A model generated the notes under the pieces. That model was not told the origin of the DNA. It did not search any database and saw nothing but the letters and a program-made list of their open reading frames with translations. This document shows, piece after piece, positions 54,211 to 64,000 of a stretch of DNA of 64,000 bases. This DNA is from Tilletia caries (taxonomy: Eukaryota; Basidiomycota; Exobasidiomycetes; Tilletiales; Tilletiaceae). Location of the stretch: the NCBI GenBank assembly GCA_032718865.1, contig JALUTQ010000007.1, forward strand, positions 2,356,001 through 2,420,000, written 5' to 3'. Position numbers and translations under genes: made by a program. The first letter of the stretch is position 1. Each line of letters opens with the position of its first letter.

Positions 54211-57033
54211 TCAACCGCGCTGTACGCCGCCCATGGACAACAGGACGACCCCCTTGCCCTTCTTCTTCTTCCCAGCACCAGCCCCGTCCAGAATCCCGGC
54301 GGCACCATCGGCGCCAAAGCTCTCACCAGGCGTGCCCGGACCAGAACTAGACGCGCTTCCTCCCCCACCCCTACTCATCGATGCAGCCCATCCCTCGGGA
54401 GAGGTAGGACGCGCCGGCATCTTACCCTTCGACAGCAACGTCCGCTTGTGAGCAGCCAGAGCAGCCGCGCCCGAGTTCTTGGGTAGCGAAGGGAAGGCGG
54501 ACGAAGGCAGGTTCGCGCGGGACGAGGAGGATGCGCCGTTGGAGACGTGCACCGACATCGGCATGATCGGTTGCGGTCGTGAGGAGGAGGAAGAAGGAGT
54601 AGGAGCAGGTGCACTACTTCCAGCCCACGCACTGCCTCCGCTCCTCACCGAGGCCCCACTCCTGACCGAGGCCGACGCAGCAGCAGCATGCCGCGCCGAA
54701 CCAGGCACATTGACCGATCCCTGATTGGCCGGCGCCGCACCGACGCCAAGGGCGGGAAAATTCGTCCCTGCGCGCGAGCCTGAGGCTGCTGCCATGCCGT
54801 ATCGTCCGGAGGACGAGGCGGAGGAGGAGGAGCCGGTGGCGGCGCGCTCGACGTTCTCCCAGACTCGGTTGGAGGAGGCCGCGGCGGTCTTCTTTATGGT
54901 GCGGATTTGAGTCCGGGCGAGGGTGTCGGTGAGGGAGCCTATTGTGGATGAGGAGGTAGGTGCGTTGCTGCCGCTGAGCGAGGGGAATTGGGTACGCTGT
55001 GGGGAGAAAGGGAGACGTGTGAGCAGACCACGTTAGGTGGACATAGATAGCATCGAAAGGAAAAAACATCTCTTTGGCTCACCTCCATCCGAATCGTGTT
55101 CCAGCTGGTCAACACATCCGTCCGCTTCTCTTCTTCCTCAAACAAGCCCCGTTCGGCAGTCCCACTTCCTGTTCCCACCAGCAGGCCGAACAGCGCATTC
55201 GCCCGGTCCACGTCAGAGCCACATAGACTGAAGACGGTCAGGACCAGGTCACGCGACGAGCATTCGGACGAGTGGTAGGCTGACGTGACTGATTTGAGGG
55301 CGGCCAGCTTGGACTCGGGGGAAGCGCCGAGGATGGACGAGGCGCGGTTGAAGATGCGGGCTTCGCGGGTACTGTGTGTCATGAATCCGAGACGGGAACC
55401 TGTCAGCATACAGCTGCCATGCCCGGAAACTCCATGTCAACTCACAGGTCGTCCTCGTTCGATGAGGGAGCAGCATCCAAAGTCAAAGATCCACCAAAGT
55501 TCGCTCGCCTGCTCACTGCCCCTCCTCCTACACCAACCTCCCGCTCACTCCGATTGCCCGCCCCTCCTGCGCGCCCACCTCGCCTGCCCTGTCCTGCACC
55601 AGGTGGCGCTCCAGGAATAGACTGATGTTGCTGCTGCGACGAGTCCTCGAATGTGAAATGGGCGTCGACGCGGAGGGCTTCTCGTCTCTCGCGGGCGGAT
55701 AGCTCGTTTGCGTGTTCAGCGAGTTGGTGGGCTTTGAAGTCCATTTCGCTCTGGAAAGATGGGATGCAAAAGGTGAGCACAGGAGAAAGGGTTGGGGGAA
55801 TTGATGGAGAATCAGGTGCGATACGAACCTCGAAGACGACGAAGCGCTTTTCCAGGCATTCCCGGTTCATGCATAGATAATGTACCTCGCGGAAGTGTTC
55901 GACCTGTGTTCGAGGAGGAAAACGAATGTGAGAATCCTGGTATAGCTGATGTTAACAATGGAAACAGTGCTCACCAGCATGTCATAGTCGCGGTAATATG
56001 TCCATCGCTCTGCTTCGCCACCCCTTGCTTTGCATATATGGCACTGCTCGTGGTTGTCGCGCATGTGAACATAGAGCTCATCGTCCGAGTAGAAGTACTC
56101 TTTGCAGTAATCGCACCGTCCGTGGTCTTTTGTGAGATGGGCATGTAGGGACTGTGATGTGTGAAGTTCGTGCTCGTGCGTGAAGATTTTCTTGAAGCGA
56201 ATACAGAGGTCGCTGCAATGTCCAGTGGCCAGAAATGAGTGTCAGCTTGAATGTATGCAGTTGTAACAAAGAGACGATGTGGGAGGTGTGGTCACATACC
56301 AGAGTAGGCGTCCGTGGTCCCGTCGTACATGTGTTTTGAGGTCACCCCAGCCTGTGCTAGCGACCTCGCACTTATCGTGAGGACAATTGAAGCGGAGAAG
56401 GACGAGAGTCTGCTCGTATGCTGCTTGCGTCTCGAACGAGATGTTGAGTTTAGGGTCCGAGAATGGGATGTCGGTCGGCACGAAGTGTCCAAACAGCTTT
56501 GTGGCGCTGGCGGTGAAGATGAGCTGTTCTGAAGGGGTCTTGCAGAAGGTACACTCCATCTTCTTGTAGAGCGCGCGCAGTCGGATGGCGCATACATGGC
56601 ATGTGCGATGATCGCAGTGCGCGACGCTGTAGTAGGTCACGGGCTCGGCGCATATAAAGCAGTAGTCGGTGTCTGGGTCGGCTTTGATGGCCTCTGCATC
56701 TGCGCGGATCACGGCAGCGGCGGCTGAGGCAGCGTGGGACTCCACTGCGCGCTGGGCTGATGTCGAATGATCCTCGGGTTCGGTCGCGCCTGATCTTGTG
56801 TTGTCTGAGGCATTTTGCGCGCGTTGTTTGCCTTGTCGTCGGTTTGAGTTGCCGCCACCACCATTGCCTCCTCCTACTCCTCGACCTGCGCTTCGTCCAC
56901 CTCGCTGGGCTTCAGCAGGGGGGTCAGAAGTCGTGATGCTGCCGCCAAAAGCAGCGCGTCGTCCGCCAGCACCACCGCCTCCGCCTCCGCCTCGACTGCG
57001 ACCGCGACTTGATCCTTCGCCAGCTGTGCTCAT
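54211..57033 (-). CDS. HEL2: RING E3 ubiquitin ligase of the HEL2/ZNF598 family
   Basis: Six exons (57033-56300, 56212-55975, 55903-55829, 55750-55446, 55371-55083, 54996-54211) sum to 2427 nt, 808 aa. An RGG-rich N-terminus precedes the C4-HC3-like RING at residues 125-166 (YCFICAEP ... HCDHRTCHVCAIRLR ... CTFCKTP). A series of C2H2 and C2HC fingers follows (FNCPHDKCEVASTGWGDLKT, HVRRDHGRLLCDLCIRFKK, CDYCKEYFYSDDELYVHMRD, CHICKARG, HYLCMNRECLEKRFVVFE). FKAHQLAEHANEL and Ser/Gly/Ala-rich disordered stretches with FPSLS and FPSLPK motifs come next, ending KKKKGKGVVLLSMGGVQRG. In the family this ligase ubiquitinates 40S proteins on collided ribosomes and starts ribosome quality control. It is divergent with the demethylase gene, 979 bp apart. 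Confidence 0.9.
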
Positions 57034-57121
57034 CGGACCGAATGCGATGCTCCTGTGAGAATGAATGAATGAATGCAGATGATGATCGTCCGCTGGATGA
57101 GGCGGTCGTGTGCGAACCTCC

Positions 57122-57563
57122 CCAGCTACCTCTCAAAAAAACTAGGGTGCAACACCGTGTCGCGAAAATCGGCTGGGGGGGCCAGCCCCCCCAGACCCCC
57201 CAACCTAACTCTTCACTAAGTTATCTCAACATATTCCCTAAGTTTTCTAACGGGTGCTCACGCACCCACTAACCCTAACTGTACTCGCTACGCGCTAACC
57301 CAGCGACCAAGTTCTCTAACCCAGCGACGGTGGGCAAAAAAAGAAAAAAAAGAATGAATGAAAAGAGTGGGAATCGATCCGACGACCTGCGCAGATTTGG
57401 CCTGCATATCAGACCGCTGAACTATAGTGGCGGTTTGATGATGACAACCTTTCTGCTCTGCCTTTATGATCACAAAGATTGGAGCTCGCGCGAAAGAAAG
57501 AAAGATCAATCAATGATCAAGATCATGATCATCGTCACCCTAGTTTTTTTGAGAGGGAGCTGG
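57122..57563. mobile_element. Inverted-repeat MITE with a tRNA-like core
   Basis: The left end CCAGCTACCTCTCAAAAAAA, continuing CTAGGGTG, is mirrored at the right by CACCCTAG, TTTTTTTGAGAGG, GAGCTGG: a 28-bp inverted pair with one mismatch. No target duplication was found. The interior holds a G/C mirror (GGGGGGGCCAGCCCCCCC), a local duplication of CTAACCCAGCGAC, and on the minus strand a tRNA-like segment. Confidence 0.6.
57372..57450 (-). ncRNA. Degenerate tRNA-like (Pol III A/B box) segment
   Basis: The minus strand reads ATAGTTCAGCGGTC (A-box-like), then GCAGGCCAAATCTGC (stem with a 7-nt loop) and GTCGGATCGATTCCCAC (T-arm and B-box-like GGATCGATTCC). The acceptor arms do not pair and loop position 33 is not T, so it is not a functional tRNA. 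It may be a SINE-type promoter or a tRNA pseudogene. Confidence 0.35.
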
Positions 57564-58012
57564 ATCCTTCTCGCAGCTCCCTCTCGTGTGCGAAGAAGCA
57601 CGTCGCGAGTGAAGTGGTGTGACCGTGAGACCGGAGTTACAGGGGGTCATTCGACGTCTCACTCTGATGAGTCAGAGTCTCAGGGTCTGGCTGGAGGGGA
57701 TCACCATCTGGCCCGCACTCTCACATGTCCTGCCTGCTTCTCGACATCGAACTCTGCTTTGGACACTCGACATCGACTCGCTCTCTTTCAGGATTCGTAA
57801 GGTGCTCTGTGCTGGAATTGCATCGTAAGCACGCGCACTCGCTCCGCCATTCGACGTCTTCAGGCTTTCTCTCGGCCCGCTACAGGAGCATTTACGCACA
57901 ACAGGGACAGTCGGGGAGCTGCCAGCCATTCCAGGCTGATCACGGCCGATCGGAACCCATCAACTCGACATCGAGGCGCTCAGCTTGCTCGGAGCGCATG
58001 CGCAGGGAAACC

Positions 58013-61000
58013 ATGTCGTCGCCACTCTCCGTTGTTCCCGCATCGGACTCAGAATCTGACCTCTCAGACATCGAAGAATCCAGCACAAGGGAAATGTCAA
58101 GACGAACTTCAATAGCAAGTGCCGAATCAACCCGGGACGGGGATCGGGACATAGTCTCCGAGTCCGACAGCGATGGGCTCTCGGAAGGAGAGGACGAGGA
58201 GGGGGAGGACGATGATGACGGCTCCAGCCTGAGCGACCTCAGCTCCGATGATGAACCAGCGACTGCGCAGTCATCAGCTGCGATAAATGCACCACAAGCA
58301 CCCGTTAAGAGAGGTCGTGGCCGGCCCCGAAAGCGCAAAGCCGAGGAGATCGAAGGGCCAGCGCAGCCTCCCCCTGATGATCTCAGTACGAGGCGAAGCT
58401 TGCGCCGGCATGGACTGCCTCCAGAACATTTCAAAAATGAGGAGGAACAAAACCCTCCGAAGCGATCCATATCGGAATCTGAGATCAAACGGACACGCTC
58501 GGGCGCCAAACGTTCATCAACCTCAACGTCAAAGTCATCTCTCACACGCACGCGCAGCGGTCGGCAGCCTCCTCCACCCGCACCTGCTCTTCAGTCGCAC
58601 AAACCCATCAGACAAAGACCATCATCCAATTCCATTGTTGAAGTCGCCATCGGGCCTAGCAACATCAACAAGTCCGACTTCAGTCCCGGCGGCAGCCCGG
58701 ATGAGTACGCCACCCCATCTCCCACCAAACGGCAACGGATAGCTTCATCAGGATCAGTCATTGGCGGCGAAGGCGAAGGTGAATCCTCGCCAGAGAAGAA
58801 GAAAAGACGGAAGCCCAAAAATCGCGGGTGGGGCCGATCGGGGACAGCGAAGACGGGCAAATCGGACGCCAGCCCCAACAGCCCTTCCGCTCCTCGTTCG
58901 CACAGGAGACGTATCTTCCGCTCTGACCCATGCCTGGACTACCTCACCGAAGTCTTCTCCCTCAATGAGAACGGTGGCGAAGATTTCCAGTTCAACGGCG
59001 ACGACCTGTCCGTACCCTTTCCCTTCACCTTCCGACGCGGCCAATTCGGTTCGTCCAGTAAAGATGCTGCGGAAGGGGAGGGGAATCACGATGCCAAGGA
59101 CGAGAGCAGCGAGATGATCGAGATGCCTCTGGAGGGCCCGCAGAGCGTCCTCGAAGTCAGTCACAAAGTGCCTCTTCAAATTCCCGCAGGTTGGATCCCG
59201 CCCTTGCCACCGCAGGCAGTCCGACATCTTGAACGCGTAGAACGGCGGAACAGGCGTCGACAGCAAGTTTTTGGGGCAGCGACGACGAAGGAAGAGACTG
59301 CCAAAGCAGAGGGCGAGGTCGATGCGAATGCGAATGCTGTAAATGGGGAGCGGGCGGACGTGAAGATGGACGAGAGCGGGGGCGAGGCAGCCCCTGTGCC
59401 GCCAAAAGAAGCGGTAGACGGCGGAAATGCTGTCAGTATGCCCGTTGGGGTGTCAGAACCTGCAGTGGATGTCAGTGCACCTAAAGATGCCGAATCAAGT
59501 GAGTGTTCAGCCGGTGTCAAAGATAAACGCAGGGAACTCGAGTAAGCTGACATTGCTCTATGCAGATACTTCCACCGCGGTCAAGATCGAAAATGCCCCC
59601 ATTGCGCCTGAGGATCCGGAGAAGGTAGTGCAGTCATCCGCTGCGACCTCTTCAGCGCCACCACCAAATATTCCGGCTCCTTCAAACGAGCCAGAAGTGG
59701 AATCTGACGACTCCGATACCGAGTCCGACGATGGCATATCGCCACTTCGTCCATCCTCCTTCTACCCCACCCCGGGCGGATCGGGCGGATTCCCGGGCAT
59801 CCCAATCTTCACCCCGACCATGTCGCAGTTCAGGGACTTTTACTCGATGTGCAAGCGGATCGACGCCTGGGGCATGCGGACGGGTATCGTCAAGATCATC
59901 CCTCCGAAGGAGTGGACGGATGCTTTGCCTAATCTCAATACGGAGGTGGTGATTGAAGAGGAGGCAGAGGATGGTGGTCATGAAGCTGGTGGCAAGGAGG
60001 AGGTGACGGTGTTGGAGGGCGCGGCTCAGACTGGGACTAGTGCGCAACAGACAGACGCACAACCGGAAACAGTGCCTGCGGTACAAGTTGCAGTGGTATC
60101 CGAATCAAGCCCCAAAAGCGACGCGCCGGAAGGCGGTGATGTGACAATCACCAAAGCCGACCAATCAGAGCCAGCATCAATTCCTACGGTCGCTTCAAGT
60201 TCGACAGCCGCCCCGGCGCCAAGCTCAAGCACTCCAACTCCGCCATTGCGAACGATTCGAATCCGGAACGTCATCCGCCAACTCGTTCTTGCAGTGGGGT
60301 CTGGAGCATATTCACAGACCAATCTCACCACACCAAACAAGGTGTGGAACGCCAAGCAATGGGCGGAGATCTGCGCCTCGGAGGGACAACGCGGTCCCGA
60401 GCTCCAGCGTATGAAGCGCAAGATTGAGTCGCTCAAGGCCGGTGCGGACGCGCTTCATGCCAATGGTTTGAGCGGATACCGGAGGAAGCGAAAGGATGCC
60501 ATCGCGCCGGAGGATCTGGATGAGATGCTCAAGGAGACGGAGGGCGTTCGGACGCGGAGTGGACGCAAGCATCGCACGGCGCGTGATGAGGAGGCTGACG
60601 ATGAGGATGAGGAAGGGCCGGAACATGAGATCGAGAATGAGGATGCGACTGCTGAGATGGATGACGAGCTTCGGTTCAGCAAGCAGCCTCGGGCGTCCGC
60701 GTCGTCTGCTGCCGTCGTTCATTCGCCACCACGATCCGAGCATGGAGTTGTGGAGAAGGCTGAGAACGGTGTGGCTGCGAGTGCACACCACGCCTTAACG
60801 CCACCCGCAAGTCACGCGAATGACGGCTCGGACCGATCTGACCACCACGCCGGCAGCCCGGCGGAGACTGGTACCGTCCTCAAGCCGGAAGGACCAAATT
60901 CTGGCGAAACCCAGATGGACGTGGATCCGGACATGCCTGCGTTGGAGGAAGTCGATGGTCTGTCGCAAAATGCCAGTCCTTCCAAGCCGAAGAAGGTGTT

Positions 61001-64000
61001 CATGCCAGATCGGACCACACCAGCTGAATGGCAAGCGTTCGACTACAAGACGGCTTGGTTGGCGGAGGCGCTCGATCTGGATGAGCACGAGGAGGAGGAC
61101 GGCAACCGGACTGCTGCGGGTGCTTCTTCTTCGTCCAGCAAGACGCTTCCCAAGCCCACGGAGTGGACCATCGACGTCTGCAAGGAGATCGAGGGTGAAT
61201 ACTGGCGGAACCTCTCGATGGGCAAGCCGGCCATGTACGGTGCGGACTTACCGGGGACGCTGTTCGAGCCGGACATGACGTGCTGGAATGTGGGCAAGTT
61301 GGACAACCTGTTGACGCGGATGCGCTTCCGCCGCAAACTCCGCGGTGTGACGACGCCGTACCTCTACTTCGGCATGTGGCGCGCCACGTTCGCCTGGCAC
61401 CTCGAGGACATGGACCTGTACAGTATCAACTACATCCACTTCGGTGCGCCGAAGCAGTGGTACGCCATCCCGCAGACGGAGCGCAAGCGGTTCGAGACGG
61501 CCATGGCGAGCGCGTTCCCGGGCGACGCTCGGAAGTGCACGCACTTCATGCGTCATAAGAGTTACCTCGTCAGTCCGCGGTACCTGGCCCGACACAACAT
61601 CAAGCCTCTCAAACTGGTCCAGCACGCGGGCGAATTCGTGATCACGTACCCATACGGCTACCACTCCGGCTTCAACCTCGGCTTCAACTGTGCGGAGAGT
61701 GTCAATTTCGCACTGGACACGTGGGTTGAGATCGGGCGGAATGCAGGCTTCTGCAAGTGTCGCTCTGACAGTGTGCAGATGGACGTAGAGGCCTTTTTGA
61801 ACGAGGCGTTCGAGGAGGATCAGGCTAGGGCGAAGAAGGAGCAGGAGGAGGTGGAGAAGAAGGAGCGGGCGAGGTTGAAGCGGTTGGGCGCGTCGATGAA
61901 GGGGAAGTCGAAGGCGGAGGATGGTGCTTTGGGCGAGGGATCAGCGAAGATCTCGAGGGCGAAGAAGGCCAAGAAGGATGCTGGTGCTGAGGACGGGCTT
62001 GTTGCCGACGGAGCGGAGGTCGAGGGTGATGCTTCTATCCTCAAGAAGGGAAATAAGCCAAAGGGCTTCCCATGCGTCTTCTGCGTCAGTATGATCGAGG
62101 ACGACATGGTTCCCATCCCACCTACGACTCTCGACAGCGTTTCCCCGAAGGTCGAGCAAGGTCCTCCTCAAGCATCGGCAGCCGAGACGTCGTCGGCGCA
62201 GGGTGCTGCTGTACCGTCCGATGCTGCGGCAGACGGTGTTGTAGATGGCGAGGAGAATGTCGTCACGGCGCCGGCTGTCAAGGCGAAGCTTCCTCCGGCA
62301 ATCCGGTACGCTCACCGTCTGTGCGCCAATGTCCTGCCGGAGACATGGGTGCATCGGGAGGTGGAAGTGGTCACAGTCCGGAAGACGATTCAGAAGGAGA
62401 AGGCGGCGGCGGCGGTGCCAGCAGTAGGGGCACTGCCACTTACAGGGAGCGGACCTCCTGCACGCGGTCAAGCTGCATCGAACCGAGCAGCAACATCGGC
62501 AGCAGCAGCAGCGGTACACGAGACGGTGCCGAGCTCGGACGACGAAGATGCAGATGCAGATGGCGAGCCGGTCGTGCCGGAGTGGAAACAGGCCGCTCGA
62601 CCTGTGGCTGTACCTTCGTCCGACTCTGGCGACGACGACGAAGCTCCGATACAGGTGGATCGCGAGGCGGAAGCTGTTGCTGGCTCGCTTCTGTATTTGA
62701 ATGGTGGTGGATCGTCTTCTGCTGATGTGGGCGGATCTGCGGTGGAGTATGAGGAGGTTGAGGAGGAAGTTGTGAAGGAGGAAGAGGTGCGCGGATTCGA
62801 GAGCATAGAACGAGCTCGATGGGCCTTGGTGAGTTTTCCTGACTTTTGCAGGTTGCTGGGTGCTTGCACGAGTTGCTCACCTACGATTCTTTTTTTCTTC
62901 TTTTCCACTCCTCAGAAATGCTCGCTGTGCCCGACCAACCAACTGGCCAAGCATGGATGCAAGGTACAATGCACGCGGGCCAAGTGCAGCCGGGCGGCCC
63001 ATGTGACCTGTGCCAACTTGGCCGATTCAGGATGGCTCGTTGCCATTCTGAAGAAGGATGAGGCGGACACGCTTGAGTTTGGCGGACAGCGGAGCAAGAA
63101 GGGCTCCAAGTCGGGCAAGAGCAAGGCCAAGGCTGCTGTCATTGGTGCGACGACGGAAGCTGCGAACCAGGCTGCGGTGGTCTCGGGAAGTTCTTCTGGA
63201 GCTGGACCTGCGGATGCAAGCGGCGCAGCGACAAGCACAGGTCCAGACGCGGATATCGACCGGATGGAGGTTGATGCGCCTATCGGCTCCGCTGGCGGGG
63301 AAGCCGAGGATGAGCATGAACCACAGCACGAAGCATCCGACGCGGAGGAGCGCCTGGTCCTGCTCTGCCGAGCGCACAACCCCGAAGCGAAGAAGGCAGA
63401 AGCGATCCGTCGGGCCCTCACCTTACGAGAGCAATGCCTTGCCCTCCGTCCCATGTCGCTGATCAACGTGCGAGCGGGGAGTAATAGCGGGGTGTGGCAG
63501 GTGCTGCTGTTGGAGGTGCATGATGTTCCGGGGGGTGAGGTCGCTGTTAGGGCTGGGATGGCGCCGACGACGAAGGGGGAGGTTGTGGTTATGTATGATG
63601 GACAGCGGCACCGGATTAAGTGGGGCCGGATTGAGTTTGGGGCGACGGGGAAGAGTGCGACGGCTGGTAGCAGCGGCAGCGGAGGTGCAGGTGCAGGTGC
63701 GAGTGCGAGTGTGAACTCGACCACTGTCCCAGCTGCTGCTGGACCTGGTCCTTCCACTCTTTCCGGTACCGGACCAGTCGCTACTCCAGCACCAGCGTCG
63801 AGCGTGTTCACAGGTGCAAATGCCCAAGGAGCACCGCCTCCATATTCTCACCACCAGCACCCGTCCATGCCAGCTGTGACGACGCCATCGGTGGCACCAG
63901 CAGGGGGGAGGGCCCCACCCATGGCCACGACGTCTACGTACCCGGGTTACCACCACCCTGTCCATCCGCCGGCGCAGCAACATATGACGCAGGCTTATGC
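58013..64000 (+). CDS. JmjN-JmjC-ePHD histone demethylase, KDM4-like (3' end beyond window)
   Basis: Exons are 58013-59498, 59566-62828 (3,263 nt, open throughout) and 62916 to the window end. The N-terminal ~495 aa is acidic and basic low complexity with an AT-hook-like PVKRGRGRPRKRK. JmjN lies near residues 573-612 (GFPGIPIFTPTMSQFRDFYS, GMRTGIVKIIPPKEW). About 400 disordered residues separate it from JmjC (~1050-1240), with PAMYGADLPGTLFEPD, FGMWRATFAWHLEDMDLYSI and YPYGYHSGFNLGFNCAESVN. The Fe(II) ligands H1107, E1109 and H1195 are all present, and PKQWYAIP supplies the 2-oxoglutarate Lys. Then CVFCVSMIE...YAHRLCANVLP and, across the last intron, KCSLCPTNQLAKHGCKVQC, KCSRAAHVTCA and LLCRAH form an extended PHD. 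KDM4/Rph1 proteins remove methyl groups from H3K9/K36; substrate here is inferred. Confidence 0.88.

Larger units (their letters stand above)
57034..58012. promoter_or_regulatory. Divergent promoter region of HEL2 and the demethylase
   Basis: It contains a GAAT microsatellite (57060-57076), a 442-bp inverted-repeat element (57122-57563) and about 450 bp of upstream sequence of the demethylase gene. The frame of the demethylase is open upstream to about 57725, but the first ATG in a good context (ACCATGTCG) is at 58013. Confidence 0.45.

Noticed and set aside
57372..57450. Functional tRNA gene
   Set aside because: Acceptor stems do not pair, loop position 33 is not T and the T-arm has a mismatch; kept only as a tRNA-like segment.

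Overview
The window is a gene-sparse stretch of a GC-rich fungal nuclear genome, most likely a basidiomycete. The host genes have several short GT-AG introns (about 50-120 nt), polyQ and Ser/Gly-rich low-complexity segments and compact spacing, and they encode clearly eukaryotic chromatin and transcription proteins. About two thirds of the window is mobile DNA, much of it nested several layers deep. Species was not determined.

Host genes, left to right: the 3' part of an SH3 protein (+, cut by the window start); TFIIE beta (-, 1599-2816); TAF12 (+, 14062-16335); a small secreted protein (+, 19998-20745); a polytopic membrane protein of unknown family (+, 49777-51445); a CLD1/ABHD4-5-like alpha/beta hydrolase (+, 51910-54028); a HEL2/ZNF598-like RING E3 ligase (-, 54211-57033); and a JmjN-JmjC-ePHD (KDM4-like) histone demethylase (+, 58013 to the window end). 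Exon models were built by hand; where a complete model was possible, the summed exons give an open frame divisible by three.

Transposon block A (about 2830-13750) lies between TFIIE beta and TAF12. It holds a decayed restriction-endonuclease-type LINE, a CACTA-like MITE, a DIRS-type tyrosine-recombinase retrotransposon interrupted by a hAT MITE, and a 600-bp solo LTR. Block B (16824-19403) is one hAT MITE inside another, with rearranged LTR pieces in the inner one. Block C (about 21.1-49.6 kb) has an APE-type LINE split by an LTR element. That LTR element carries an asparagine-synthetase fragment, which is split by a transposase-bearing hAT, which itself carries a nested hAT MITE. To the right are a solo LTR, a full Ty3/gypsy element with an out-of-order RNase H, and a TA-flanked pogo-like element that contains a hAT-like element carrying a succinate dehydrogenase (SDHA) fragment, plus a second pogo-like MITE.

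The most unusual theme is a set of hAT-type insertions with 8-bp target duplications, each filled with its own short word repeated in both orientations (GACTATAGTC, GTTACTGTAAC, GGTCATATGACC, GCGGAGTAC, GCAGCGTGT). This looks like a guild of hAT families, each with a private transposase-binding array. Two of the mobile elements also carry captured fragments of core metabolic genes. Most TE coding frames carry one to three frameshifts, while the host exons are clean.
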